Positions 1 through 8,034 of a stretch of DNA of 16,827 bases are shown here, in pieces; position 1 is the stretch's first letter; each line of letters starts with the position of its first letter. The notes beneath the pieces are model-generated. The model was given only the letters and a program-made list of their open reading frames with translations, did not search any database and had not been told where the DNA came from. Source of the stretch: CAYMFD01 sp964389475 (lineage in GTDB: Bacteria; Bacteroidota; Bacteroidia; Chitinophagales; Saprospiraceae); assembly GCA_964389475.1 (NCBI GenBank), contig CAYMFD010000087.1:1-16827 (forward strand). The letters are read 5' to 3'. The position numbers were made by a program, and so were the translations under genes.

Positions 1-91
1 ACACATCATACCGCTCCGAACTACTCACCCAGCTACGGCCAGATGGGTATTGGACTACCCCCAATATCTGTGGTTTATGAGCCACTAGTCA
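1..91. other. Left edge, no assignable gene
   Basis: All three forward frames are open from the window edge: one closes at 78-80, one at 86-88 and one at 124-126, after overlapping the start of the next frame. One reverse frame is also open. I recognise none of the short translations, so this could be the end of a gene cut off by the window edge or spacer DNA. Confidence 0.3.
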
Positions 92-565
92 ATGACGGTA
101 AAGCGGATACCGATCGTAGACCATAATGATATGCATAATCTCATGCAAAGTGTACCATTAAATCGCATTGAAAGTGTACCACACGAGGAGCGGGTTATGA
201 TTCTTAACTTCTTCGCAGAAAAAGCTGCGAGGAATGAGCAACACAAGAATCACAGATTTACAACAAAAACACACCAGGCTGCACAAGACCTGACTAAGCA
301 TGCCGATGTATCTCGAGTCATGATTGGCAAGTACGAACGTGGTGAAGCTATACCTTCGATTGAGGTAGCTAAGAAAATAGCTGACGCATTTCAAGTATCT
401 CTAGACTACCTCGTAGGCGAGGGCATTAACGCCAACTTTGACAAAAAGACGCTACAGCGTCTTGAAGATCTCGAGCTCCTAGAAGACGGTAAAAAGAGAA
501 CGCTATATGACCTGATGGATACTTATATCAGAGATGCCAAAGCTAGAAGAGCTTATTCCGTATAA
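92..565 (+). CDS. XRE-family helix-turn-helix regulator, probably frameshifted
   Basis: This is a DNA-binding repressor of the XRE (Cro/C1) type. Residues 66-110 of the listed frame carry the HTH second half, with SRVMIGKYERGE and a following IADAF..S.DYLVG stretch. Residues 118-157 form the helical tail seen in Bacteroidota XRE regulators (LQRLEDLELL..., TYIRDAKARRAY). The first ~65 residues do not look like an XRE N-terminus. In another frame an ATG at 234 opens MSNTRITDLQQKH, a good match to the usual first helix, before a stop at 291-293. The distance from its Ile codon (249) to the Leu codon of DLTKHADVSR (290) is 41 nt, where the family spacing of 14 codons needs 42. I infer a one-base deletion between about 265 and 287, so the working gene was about 234-565 and the 92 start is a by-product. 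It is convergent with the RHS-linked genes; a role controlling them is unproven. Confidence 0.75.
   Translation: MTVKRIPIVDHNDMHNLMQSVPLNRIESVPHEERVMILNFFAEKAARNEQHKNHRFTTKTHQAAQDLTKHADVSRVMIGKYERGEAIPSIEVAKKIADAFQVSLDYLVGEGINANFDKKTLQRLEDLELLEDGKKRTLYDLMDTYIRDAKARRAYSV
147..181. repeat. 11-bp direct repeat, 24-bp period
   Basis: AAAGTGTACCA occurs at 147-157 and exactly again at 171-181, a period of 24 bp (a little over two helical turns). It lies just before the inferred true start (234) of the XRE gene, which fits a pair of operator sites for autoregulation. Terminal repeats of a decayed insertion sequence are an alternative. No transposase is seen nearby. Confidence 0.5.
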
Positions 566-579
566 CTAATTTCCTCTTA

Positions 580-1005
580 TTACTGATATTCAACCATCTC
601 ATCAATATTAACACTAACCAAGTCTACTATAGATCTATATCTCTTATATCCACCCTCAGTAAGGGTATACAAACTATCGTAAAATAGTTTCTTCTTGCCG
701 TAATCAATCAGTTGTATCCCTTCCTGACAATTCACGACATCAGTAACTGTATCAGATGACAACAAAAGTTTTTCATCAGTGATCCATAGTATATCTACAG
801 TCTCCCTAGAGGGTACAATAATGTAGCCACAGGAAGGCTTTCTAAATCCTTTATATCTACCAGGAATAACAACAGCTTGCCCTCCAAGTCTTTTCCATAT
901 TGTGACTGCACGGTTCTCTGGACTGTAGTAGTAATGCCTATACTGATCCACGGTCGCAACTCCAACAAGTATAACCACAAAAACAAGCGATACCAGTACT
1001 CTCAT
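580..1005 (-). CDS. Small membrane-anchored protein, candidate RHS immunity protein
   Basis: I do not recognise this 141-residue protein. Residues 4-20 are a hydrophobic segment after a single Arg (signal anchor or uncleaved signal peptide); the remainder is soluble and would lie in the periplasm, with two Cys (in KPSCGY and VVNCQE). It starts 4 bp after the end of the RHS tail gene on the same strand, the place where polymorphic-toxin systems usually keep their immunity gene. That position is the only argument for an immunity role. The N-terminal membrane segment would fit a toxin acting in the envelope, which is speculation. Codons look more AT-rich by eye than those of the panB-mltG block, consistent with transfer. 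Confidence 0.6.
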   Translation of the reverse strand: MRVLVSLVFVVILVGVATVDQYRHYYYSPENRAVTIWKRLGGQAVVIPGRYKGFRKPSCGYIIVPSRETVDILWITDEKLLLSSDTVTDVVNCQEGIQLIDYGKKKLFYDSLYTLTEGGYKRYRSIVDLVSVNIDEMVEYQ

Positions 1006-1009
1006 AGTA

Positions 1010-1789
1010 TTAATACTTTGGGTATGTTCCCAATAAGGGTTGTTGAATAATTCTATCTACTTGTCTGTCAATATATCTAGGATAGGCAAAGTCAAATCCA
1101 GCCCTCTGAGCAAGCTGCGTGGGCTTACCTTCGACCGAAAACATACTTTTATCTTGCCATTTTTGCAACCCATCAAATCCAGTTCGAGCACCACTCCAAT
1201 TTAAGCTATTACTTGCTGCAACAGCACCCGCACCAAAATTCCCTATATCTCTCGCAGAGGCAATCTTTCCTTCGAATGGCATACCGCGATAAGTGTACTG
1301 CTCCCTTGCCTGACGTGTAAGACGAGAAGGCATATTGTTCGTTTTGAAGTCGTAATCTTTACCGCCAGTTGCATTGGGCATATACTCCCACATCCAAGTT
1401 TCACCACGATTTAAGTCATTATCAAAGAACTTTTGACCAGACTTGTCGGATGGATCGATAATGGCTCCAACCACTGCATTACCTTGGTCGTCCGCAAAGG
1501 AGTGGGTTGTCAAAGAATTGCCAATCTTTTGACCAGCAGTAGTTACAATATCTGTCTTGCCATCCTGAATGACCTGCTGGACTGTGTATGTACCATCACC
1601 ATTATCACCAACAATTGTGGTCTCGCCATGTCTACCATCAGGATCTACAAACTTTAACGGATTATTCCAGACGTATGTATAAGGACTCGTTCCAACATTC
1701 AGTGGAGCATCTGCCAGCGGATCCACACTCAGGAAGTTCCCTATCCTGGCATCGTAGTATCGTGCTCCATAATAGTACCTACACCACAC
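1010..1789 (-). CDS. Orphan RHS tail: RHS core plus variable C-terminal domain
   Basis: Residues 5-52 match the RHS repeat-associated core: YYYGARYYDARIGNFLSVDP, then SPYTYVWNNPLKFVDPDG. In full-length RHS proteins this core ends a long beta-cocoon and precedes a polymorphic toxin domain. Here everything before the core is missing: the frame starts at a GTG only three codons before YYYGARYY, and a TAG lies a few codons upstream. Residues 53-259 are the variable region. The stretch IASARDIGNFGAGAVAAS followed by GARTGFDGLQ and TQLAQRAGFD loosely recalls polymorphic toxins of the toxin-44 type, but I cannot assign it. The gene lies 44 bp behind the DUF4249-like gene and 4 bp before the candidate immunity gene. 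As it stands it has no secretion signal or delivery part. It may be a silent displaced RHS-CT cassette or a pseudogene of a larger RHS protein. Confidence 0.8.
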   Translation of the reverse strand: MWCRYYYGARYYDARIGNFLSVDPLADAPLNVGTSPYTYVWNNPLKFVDPDGRHGETTIVGDNGDGTYTVQQVIQDGKTDIVTTAGQKIGNSLTTHSFADDQGNAVVGAIIDPSDKSGQKFFDNDLNRGETWMWEYMPNATGGKDYDFKTNNMPSRLTRQAREQYTYRGMPFEGKIASARDIGNFGAGAVAASNSLNWSGARTGFDGLQKWQDKSMFSVEGKPTQLAQRAGFDFAYPRYIDRQVDRIIQQPLLGTYPKY

Positions 1790-1833
1790 GTCCAGCTCAA
1801 TATACTATCGTAAAGAACAGCCAGCAGCCATCC

Positions 1834-2808
1834 CTAAAACGTAAAGCCCAGGCCTCTAGTAAATACCCCATTGGCTAGACTGTCAAGCGTTAACGTAGTA
1901 GGCGCTAGCTCTCGCGTTGTCAGTTTGGACCGGCTAGAGAATACACCAAAACCACCTTCAATATTCGTAAAGCGAGGCGGCTCCTGGGAGGAGGTGATAC
2001 CCAAGTTAGCAGTCTTGACTCTGAGGAAGTCTGAAAGCTCCTCACCACTAGCCGTCAGTTCAAATCGAGCAGATATGAGTCTCCTACTTACTGCAGGACC
2101 ATCAATAAAGGCTGATCTAACCTGACTATAGAAAGACTCCAGTGGATAATCAAAGTTGTCCTCTGTAGTACCCTGGGCTACCGGTATAGTTACCTCTTTG
2201 GTCAGTCCTGACTCCGATACCGTAAGAACGATCGTCACGTCAAATACGAGGTCGTCTTGTGGGTGCCTAAACTGTACCTCTATACCAGCAGGGTTGGCAG
2301 CATTAAACTGTGACGATGGCCGATTGACGGCCGGTTTGATCAGCGTGGCATTCTCTATCACTACGGTCGTAGCTGTTGCGATACTCTCGTCTGATAGGCG
2401 TACGTCTAGCGATATATCTTCTTCAGAGGCTAGGGCAAAGTCATCGGCAACCACCTTGTAGAGAAAGTTAGGCGACTCAGCGAATACACCGTCCTCTCGC
2501 GGGTAACCATCTTCGTTACCATCTACACGGGTTAACTCCACGGTAGTACCAGTAGCCTCATTGGTCATTAAGACCTGGAGGTCCTCGTAGAAAAAGTTAT
2601 CTGGATCGTCCGCTAGAACTAGAGCACTAGTCGTCTCGTCTATAAATGACCGCTCCACACGTATATAATGTGCGGTATCCGACACACCGAGCAGGCCGTA
2701 CACCACCGGTATATCTTCACCGAACTCGACTAAGTCAATCTCGTTGTCACAACTCATGACGGCCAGTGAGCTGAGTACTACAGCGATGACCCCTACATAT
2801 TTTAACAT
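1834..2808 (-). CDS. DUF4249-like lipoprotein
   Basis: This 324-residue protein has a lipoprotein signal peptide ending in LAVMSC (lipidated Cys20). The start of the mature protein (D.EID.VEFGEDIPVVYGLLGVSDTAHYIRVERSF) fits the Bacteroidota DUF4249-type family of beta-sandwich envelope lipoproteins. Those are often encoded next to TonB-dependent receptors and are thought to work with them at the outer membrane; no receptor is adjacent here. The C-terminus (GVFTRGLGFTF) looks complete. Function is unknown, and the exact family label is from recognition, not from a search. Upstream is the gene-poor gap holding the inverted-repeat element; downstream on the same strand is the RHS tail. Confidence 0.7.
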   Translation of the reverse strand: MLKYVGVIAVVLSSLAVMSCDNEIDLVEFGEDIPVVYGLLGVSDTAHYIRVERSFIDETTSALVLADDPDNFFYEDLQVLMTNEATGTTVELTRVDGNEDGYPREDGVFAESPNFLYKVVADDFALASEEDISLDVRLSDESIATATTVVIENATLIKPAVNRPSSQFNAANPAGIEVQFRHPQDDLVFDVTIVLTVSESGLTKEVTIPVAQGTTEDNFDYPLESFYSQVRSAFIDGPAVSRRLISARFELTASGEELSDFLRVKTANLGITSSQEPPRFTNIEGGFGVFSSRSKLTTRELAPTTLTLDSLANGVFTRGLGFTF

Positions 2809-2954
2809 ATCTATTCTTTAGCACTGCGAAGATACTGATTGCTTTAGTCTTAGCACCAACTACTTTATCTCAATTAGGCTTGCCGACATAAGCAGTAGTT
2901 TTTGGTTCTATGTTGATTACAATGGAAACCTGGTATCCCTGCGAACATACTGGT

Positions 2955-3114
2955 CTGATTTATAATATCAGATTTAGTGAGGGAAAGGCACGACTGGCCT
3001 TACTTCGAGAGCCTCAGCACGACGCCTTCTTTTGCTCAGATCAAAAGAAGGCAAAAATCATGTTGCTGTAAGGAGCTTCTTGACCTTACAGATTCCTCCT
3101 AAATCTGATTAATA
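2955..3114. repeat. Nested inverted-repeat element with internal hairpins
   Basis: The outer arms are ATCAGATTTAGTGAGG (2967-2982) and CCTCCTAAATCTGAT (3095-3109), complementary except for one bulged base. Similarity continues outward into TATAAT/TTAATA. Inside are three hairpins: AAGGC/GCCTT (2985-3001), GCCTTCTTTTG/CAAAAGAAGGC (3024-3052, perfect 11-bp stem, 7-nt loop) and CTGTAAGG/CCTTACAG (3066-3091, perfect 8-bp stem). CTGAT (2955-2959) can also pair with ATCAG (2967-2971). The whole could fold as a multi-branched RNA or be a MITE-like element. No T-run follows the hairpins, so a simple terminator is unlikely. Confidence 0.6.
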
Positions 3115-3465
3115 CCTTGAATTTACTAGGTTTCATCCTATACTATCAAGGTCAAGACCGATCTGGAGTCGTATCAAAATTGCTATTATTTTTCTTAGGT
3201 ACAGAGTATTACAACCTATTGGCAAGCGCCATTCTATTTTGTTGCACTATAGTATCACGAGCTATAATGAAAAATCGCACATTTTGTCGACTCTTGATCT
3301 ACCTCTGTACAGCAACAGTTAACTGAAGGCAGCCCATCACTCGTCCCCCCTTAAACACTTGGTTGTATCGTCTTCCGAATAAAGAGATAGACGTAGTGAG
3401 ACATTTAAGTCTTGCTTAAAGGTCACTTTACAAGTAATCTTACCCACTCAAATTCACATAGAGCC
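3115..3465. other. Gene-poor spacer upstream of panB
   Basis: No convincing gene is seen here. A 69-codon frame (3117-3326) needs a TTG start and has a hydrophobic, low-information translation. One hairpin is present at 3400-3424: TTTAAG/CTTAAA with a 5-nt loop, extended by GAC/GTC past one mismatch. It has no T-run, so its role is unclear. The stretch looks AT-richer than the genes to its right. No tRNA fold was recognised. Confidence 0.4.
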
Positions 3466-3474
3466 TAGTTTTTG
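3466..3474 (+). promoter_or_regulatory. Possible panB promoter -7 element
   Basis: TAGTTTTTG resembles the Bacteroidota -7 consensus TAnnTTTG with one extra base. No good TTTG is seen at the -33 position. Transcription from here would give panB a leader of about 70 nt. Weak evidence. Confidence 0.25.
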
Positions 3475-3551
3475 TGTCTACAGATCATCTACTATGCCGA
3501 CATATAACAGCGTATATTGGACCCACAAACACTACAATCGACAACGTAAAT

Positions 3552-4370
3552 ATGTCTACAGCTAAGAAAGACGTCAAGCGCATAACGACCCATATCCTCC
3601 AAGGGATGAAGTCTCGTGGAGAGAAGATATCCATGCTCACCGCCTATGATTATAGCATGGCCAAGATCATCGATGACGCTGGTATCGACATCATCCTGGT
3701 AGGTGATAGTGCCTCTAATGTCATGGCAGGGCATGAGACTACCCTACCCATCACACTCGATCACATGATATACCACGCATCGTCGGTCATACGAGCGATC
3801 AAGCGGTGCTTTGTGGTGGTCGACCTACCTTTTGGCACCTATCAGGGTAATAGCAAGAAAGCACTAGCATCCGCCATACGTATCATGAAGGAGTCTGGAG
3901 CACACGCTGTCAAGCTAGAGGGAGGATCAGAGATACAAGAGAGTATCAAGCGCATCTTATCTGCCGGTATACCAGTGATGGGGCACCTAGGTCTGACGCC
4001 TCAGTCTATTTATAAGTTTGGTACCTATACAGTACGAGCCAAAGAAGAAGAGGAGGCTGAGAAACTAAAATCTGATGCCTTGCTGCTGCAAGAGTTAGGC
4101 TGCTTTGGGCTAGTGCTCGAGAAGATACCTGCCCACCTAGGCGCAGCTGTCTCCCAATCTCTAGAGATACCCACGATCGGTATAGGTGCGGGTCCAGACT
4201 GCGATGGCCAGGTGCTCGTATCTCACGATCTACTAGGCATTACCAAGGACTTTAGCCCTAGGTTTTTACGGCGATACCTCGATCTATACGACGGTATCAA
4301 GGACGCCGTAGAACGCTACATCGTTGATGTCAAGACCAGGGACTTCCCCAATGAAAAGGAACAGTACTAA
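3552..4370 (+). CDS. panB: 3-methyl-2-oxobutanoate hydroxymethyltransferase (PanB)
   Basis: PanB transfers a hydroxymethyl group from 5,10-methylene-tetrahydrofolate to 2-oxoisovalerate, giving ketopantoate, the first committed step of pantothenate and CoA synthesis in the cytoplasm. Family motifs are all present: ISMLTAYDYSMA, ILVGDSASNV (first metal-binding Asp), VVVDLPFGTYQGN (second Asp), GAHAVKLEGG, VMGHLGLTPQS, LVLEKIP (Glu corresponding to the catalytic Glu181 of E. coli), IPTIGIGAGPDCDGQVLV and FLRRYL. The C-terminus PNEKEQY is typical of Bacteroidota PanB. The frame extends upstream to a GTG at 3474, but those 26 extra residues are not PanB-like; ATG 3552 gives MSTAKKDVKRITTH and 272 residues, the normal length. 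The stop abuts the mltG start with no gap, implying co-transcription. Confidence 0.96.
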   Translation: MSTAKKDVKRITTHILQGMKSRGEKISMLTAYDYSMAKIIDDAGIDIILVGDSASNVMAGHETTLPITLDHMIYHASSVIRAIKRCFVVVDLPFGTYQGNSKKALASAIRIMKESGAHAVKLEGGSEIQESIKRILSAGIPVMGHLGLTPQSIYKFGTYTVRAKEEEEAEKLKSDALLLQELGCFGLVLEKIPAHLGAAVSQSLEIPTIGIGAGPDCDGQVLVSHDLLGITKDFSPRFLRRYLDLYDGIKDAVERYIVDVKTRDFPNEKEQY

Positions 4371-5396
4371 ATGAAAAAACTGCTCATCATCTTGCTTCTC
4401 CTCGCCTGTGTAGGAGGGGCTGTAGCATGGTATGTATGGCAGTCCGCTATGTCGCCCAATACGGTCGCAGTTGACAAAAACTACGTCCTTCTCACAGAGG
4501 GTACCACTGTAGACCAGCTAAGCGACCTGCTATCGACCAGCGGGCTACTTCAGGATCAGGCGAGCTTTAAGCGTACAGCCTCATGGATGGAGTACAGCGA
4601 CGATAATGTACGTTACGGCCGCTTTGCCATACCGGCCAACTACAGCAACAGAGACCTCATCAACTATCTCAAAAGTGCCAAGGAGGCTCCCGTCAATGTC
4701 ATCACTAATAATGTGCGAGAGATCACAGACCTAGCGGGCTCCGTGGCCGCCCAGATCGCTATCGATAGTCTGACACTACTAGAGGCGATGCTCGACACGG
4801 CTGTACTACATAAGTATGGCCTTACCCCCAATACAGCCCTCACGCTATACATCCCCAATACCTATCAGGTCTACTGGTCTACGACAGCGGAGGCCTTTGT
4901 AGAGCGGATGGCTAAGGAGTATGATAAGTGGTGGTCCAAAGACAATCGCCTAGCCAAGGCGCAAGCACTGGGCCTCACTCGGCAAGAGGTCTATACCCTA
5001 GCCAGTATCATCGATAAAGAGAGTAACCTCAACGCAGAAAAACCACGCATAGCAGGCGTCTATCTCAATCGCCTCAGCCGTGGTATAGCCCTACAGGCGG
5101 ACCCCACAGTCGTCTTTGCCACACGGATATTTGACCTAAAGCGAGTACTTAATAAGCACCTCACTATGGACTCGCCCTACAATACTTACAAGTATGCAGG
5201 CCTGCCACCCGGACCGATCTATATGGCATCGATCGCTGGCCTAGAGGCGGTGCTCAACCCTGAGGACCATCAGTATCTCTATTTCTGCGCTGCACCCGGA
5301 TATGGTAGTCAACATCTATTCGCAACTAATCTACGGCAACATAACGCCAATGCACGTCGTTTTCACAAGTGGCTTAACCAACAAGGCATCAAGTAA
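4371..5396 (+). CDS. mltG: Endolytic murein transglycosylase MltG
   Basis: MltG cleaves nascent glycan strands in peptidoglycan and is thought to set strand length by ending synthesis. Residues 1-24 are an N-terminal membrane anchor (KKLLIILLLLACVGGAVAW). A LysM-like subdomain covers roughly residues 35-105 (TEGTTVDQLSDLLSTSGLL). The YceG catalytic domain follows, with LYIPNTYQVYW and ASIIDKESN; Glu217 in the latter is the expected catalytic residue. Conserved NRL, LQADPTVVFA, SPYNTYKYAGLPPGPI and ALNP-like (VLNPEDHQYLYF) motifs complete the family signature. At 341 residues the length is normal. It starts directly on the panB stop and ends 9 bp before the next gene, so the three genes are probably one transcript. 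Confidence 0.95.
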   Translation: MKKLLIILLLLACVGGAVAWYVWQSAMSPNTVAVDKNYVLLTEGTTVDQLSDLLSTSGLLQDQASFKRTASWMEYSDDNVRYGRFAIPANYSNRDLINYLKSAKEAPVNVITNNVREITDLAGSVAAQIAIDSLTLLEAMLDTAVLHKYGLTPNTALTLYIPNTYQVYWSTTAEAFVERMAKEYDKWWSKDNRLAKAQALGLTRQEVYTLASIIDKESNLNAEKPRIAGVYLNRLSRGIALQADPTVVFATRIFDLKRVLNKHLTMDSPYNTYKYAGLPPGPIYMASIAGLEAVLNPEDHQYLYFCAAPGYGSQHLFATNLRQHNANARRFHKWLNQQGIK

Positions 5397-5405
5397 GCAA
5401 GCGCT

Positions 5406-7862
5406 ATGAAACACCTCCTATCTGCCCTGTCGGTACTACTGACTCTCCTACCCACACTAGTACTAGCACAGCTCACAGGTAGTGTGCTGGATGACGCGGG
5501 TCAGCCCCTCCCCTACGCTAATATCTATGTGAGCCAGACCAATATAGGAACAGCCAGTAATACAGATGGCAGCTATGCCCTAGACCTACCACCGGGTGAC
5601 CATACGATCATCTATCAGTACGTAGGCTACACCAGCGAACGTAGGGTAATCAATATCGGCAATGACCCTATAGTAGTAGATGTCACCCTCCGTCCAGAGA
5701 GTATAGAGGTTGCCGCCGTCACGATCGCAGCAGATGCGGAGGATCCCGCCTATGGTATCATGCGTAAGGTCATTGCCAAGCGAGACTATCATCGCAATCT
5801 CATCAAAGCCTTCACAGCAGATATCTACATAAAAGGACTCGTGAAGATGACCGATGCCCCAGAGAAGATCATGGGTCAGGAGGTCGGTAATCTAAATGGC
5901 CTCCTAGACACTTCTAGGCAAGGCGTGTTATATCTATCAGAGACTAGGAGTAAGATCGACTACTCGGCTGGTGGGGAGTTTAGAGAGACTGTCTATGCCA
6001 AGCGTACGAGCGGCAGCAATGATGGTATCGACTTTAATAACCTACGCTTCGCCTGGTTTGACTTTTACAAAGAACGACTACCCTTCGAGCGAGACATCAT
6101 CTCTCCACTGGCAGATGAAGCTTTTACCTTCTACCGATTTCGACTAGATGGCACCTTTTACGATGAGGACGGCAATGAGGTCAACAAGATCGAGGTCACA
6201 CCCAAAGACAGCTACCGCCCCACTGTATTTGGCTACCTATACATCGTAGAAAATGACTGGAACATACACAGCCTAGACCTTAAGTTTACGGGCAGATCTC
6301 AGAAGCGGCAATTTATCGATACTGTAACGATCAAGCAAAACCACGTACCTGTACCTGGCAGTACGGACCGAGCACGCTACTTGATCAACCAGAGTTTAGA
6401 TTTTGGGAGCAGCCTGCTTGGCTTCCGCATTCATGGAGCATTTACCTACGTATTTACTGACTTCTTACCCAAGGACGCCATCGTCAAAAAGCGTAAAGCA
6501 GAAGTCCTTACCGTACTAGAAGGTGCCGAGAAGGACTCTATATACTGGAAGCAAAATCGCCCCATTCCCCTTACCGAGGAAGAAGTAGCCGGCTACTACA
6601 AGCGAGATAGCCTTAAGGTCTTGCAATCTTCCCGACCCTACCTAGATAGCATCGATAGAGCAAATAACAAACTGACTATACGTAACCTACTGCTAGGCCA
6701 CACACATAGCAACAGCTACAAGAAATACCAGATCTATAATAGCGGCCTCGCACAGAAGCTGTCCTTTAACGCTGTAGAAGGCATCAAGGCTGGTAATCAG
6801 ACCACCTTTACCTATGACAATGAGGAGACGGGCAGGCGGACGGTGGCATCGACCAATGTATACTATGGATTTGCCGATCGACGATGGAAGGCCTATGGCT
6901 CACTGTATCATCGATACAACCCTAAAGAGTACGGCTGGTGGCGTCTGTCAGGTGGCCGCCGCTACCAGCAGGTAGACCGGCAAAACCCAATCCCTCCCAT
7001 ATCCAACACCCTACGATCGCTCCTAGATAAGCAGCACCTCAGCAAGGTCTTTAGCAATACAGGTGTGAGCCTCGCCACTGGTCGAGAGCTGTTGAATGGC
7101 CTATTCGGTAGTGTGAGGGTCGGTTATGCACATCGTACACCACTAGACAACGCCACAGACTGGTCTCTGGGCAATCGCGATGCCACATTTGAGCCCAATG
7201 ACATAGGTGTGGCCAGGGATAGGAGTAGTCACTACGAGCTAGGTCTAGTCTGGTACCCTGGCATCAAGTACATGAGCTATCCTACCCGCAAGACATGGAT
7301 AGGTAGCAAGTGGCCACGCGTAGAACTCACCTTCACGCAAGCTGTCGCCATATGGGATGTGGCTGACCAGGCAGAGTACCAGCAGATAGAGCTCAACATA
7401 AGAGATAGTGACGTCGCACTGGGTATATGGGGCAGCCTGCGGTACAACTTGACCCTAGGTACATTTATCGATAATACCTACCTCAATCGTGTAGACCGTA
7501 GACACTTCCTGACCAACGATATCAATATCAACTGGGACGAGCGATACTTCTCACAGTTTAAGAGTATGCCCTACTACACCTATGATACAGACGAGGGCTA
7601 TGCCATGCTCATCGCAGAGCATAACCTTAATGGCCTACTCATGGATAAGGTCCCGCTGCTACGAGACTTAGGTGCTAGGACCGTCATCGGCGGTGGGCAC
7701 CTCTCGACTACGGATCGTAGTTACAGTGAGGTGAGCATAGGTCTAGATGGCTTCAAGCTTTTTGATTTTAATCTACTGCGGCTAGACTATATCTGGTCAT
7801 GGGATGGAGGTGATTTTCTGGATCAAGGTTTTGTCATCACGCTGCGTAATCCGTTGTTTTAG
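5406..7862 (+). CDS. DUF5686 / CarboxypepD_reg-like outer-membrane protein
   Basis: This 818-residue protein has a signal peptide (residues 1-21, ending VLA before QLTG). Residues 22-105 form a carboxypeptidase-regulatory-like beta-sandwich (GSVLDDAGQPLPYANIYV, NTDGSYALDLPPGDHTI, YQYVGY). From about residue 110 it matches the DUF5686 family, which begins with a periplasmic region (YGIMRKVIAKRDYHRNLIKAFTADIYIKG) and ends in a predicted outer-membrane barrel, here with alternating aromatic strands and a terminal Phe (LRNPLF). The family is widespread in Bacteroidota; its substrate is unknown. It is the third gene after panB and mltG, 9 bp behind mltG, so a role in envelope biogenesis is a fair guess. 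No sign of truncation. Confidence 0.88.
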   Translation: MKHLLSALSVLLTLLPTLVLAQLTGSVLDDAGQPLPYANIYVSQTNIGTASNTDGSYALDLPPGDHTIIYQYVGYTSERRVINIGNDPIVVDVTLRPESIEVAAVTIAADAEDPAYGIMRKVIAKRDYHRNLIKAFTADIYIKGLVKMTDAPEKIMGQEVGNLNGLLDTSRQGVLYLSETRSKIDYSAGGEFRETVYAKRTSGSNDGIDFNNLRFAWFDFYKERLPFERDIISPLADEAFTFYRFRLDGTFYDEDGNEVNKIEVTPKDSYRPTVFGYLYIVENDWNIHSLDLKFTGRSQKRQFIDTVTIKQNHVPVPGSTDRARYLINQSLDFGSSLLGFRIHGAFTYVFTDFLPKDAIVKKRKAEVLTVLEGAEKDSIYWKQNRPIPLTEEEVAGYYKRDSLKVLQSSRPYLDSIDRANNKLTIRNLLLGHTHSNSYKKYQIYNSGLAQKLSFNAVEGIKAGNQTTFTYDNEETGRRTVASTNVYYGFADRRWKAYGSLYHRYNPKEYGWWRLSGGRRYQQVDRQNPIPPISNTLRSLLDKQHLSKVFSNTGVSLATGRELLNGLFGSVRVGYAHRTPLDNATDWSLGNRDATFEPNDIGVARDRSSHYELGLVWYPGIKYMSYPTRKTWIGSKWPRVELTFTQAVAIWDVADQAEYQQIELNIRDSDVALGIWGSLRYNLTLGTFIDNTYLNRVDRRHFLTNDININWDERYFSQFKSMPYYTYDTDEGYAMLIAEHNLNGLLMDKVPLLRDLGARTVIGGGHLSTTDRSYSEVSIGLDGFKLFDFNLLRLDYIWSWDGGDFLDQGFVITLRNPLF

Positions 7863-8034
7863 GGTTTGCGTTAAACGCTTAGCTCAGATCTTACGGTTGT
7901 ACGTCGGTACGGGCAAGTACGGTAGTATTACTTTTATTTATTACTAAGTGCGAAACTTCGATAGGTGTGACGGGTTATGACTACGCTGGTGCCATCCGTC
8001 GGGTCGCGCCTAGCTATCACTAACCACTACAGGT

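Noticed and set aside
1433..1878. Forward frames opposite the RHS tail
   Set aside because: The reverse strand carries the unmistakable RHS core; the forward translations are low-complexity His/Tyr/Ser runs.
3024..3052. 11-bp hairpin considered as a terminator
   Set aside because: No T-run follows the stem on either strand and no gene ends nearby; it fits better as part of the larger inverted-repeat element.
3117..3326. 69-codon forward frame in the gap before panB
   Set aside because: Needs a TTG start, has no recognisable domain, and its translation is hydrophobic low-information sequence typical of AT-rich spacer.
3474..3551. 26-codon N-terminal extension of PanB from a GTG
   Set aside because: The extra residues do not resemble PanB and the ATG at 3552 gives the family's normal start and length; the GTG also overlaps the possible promoter element.
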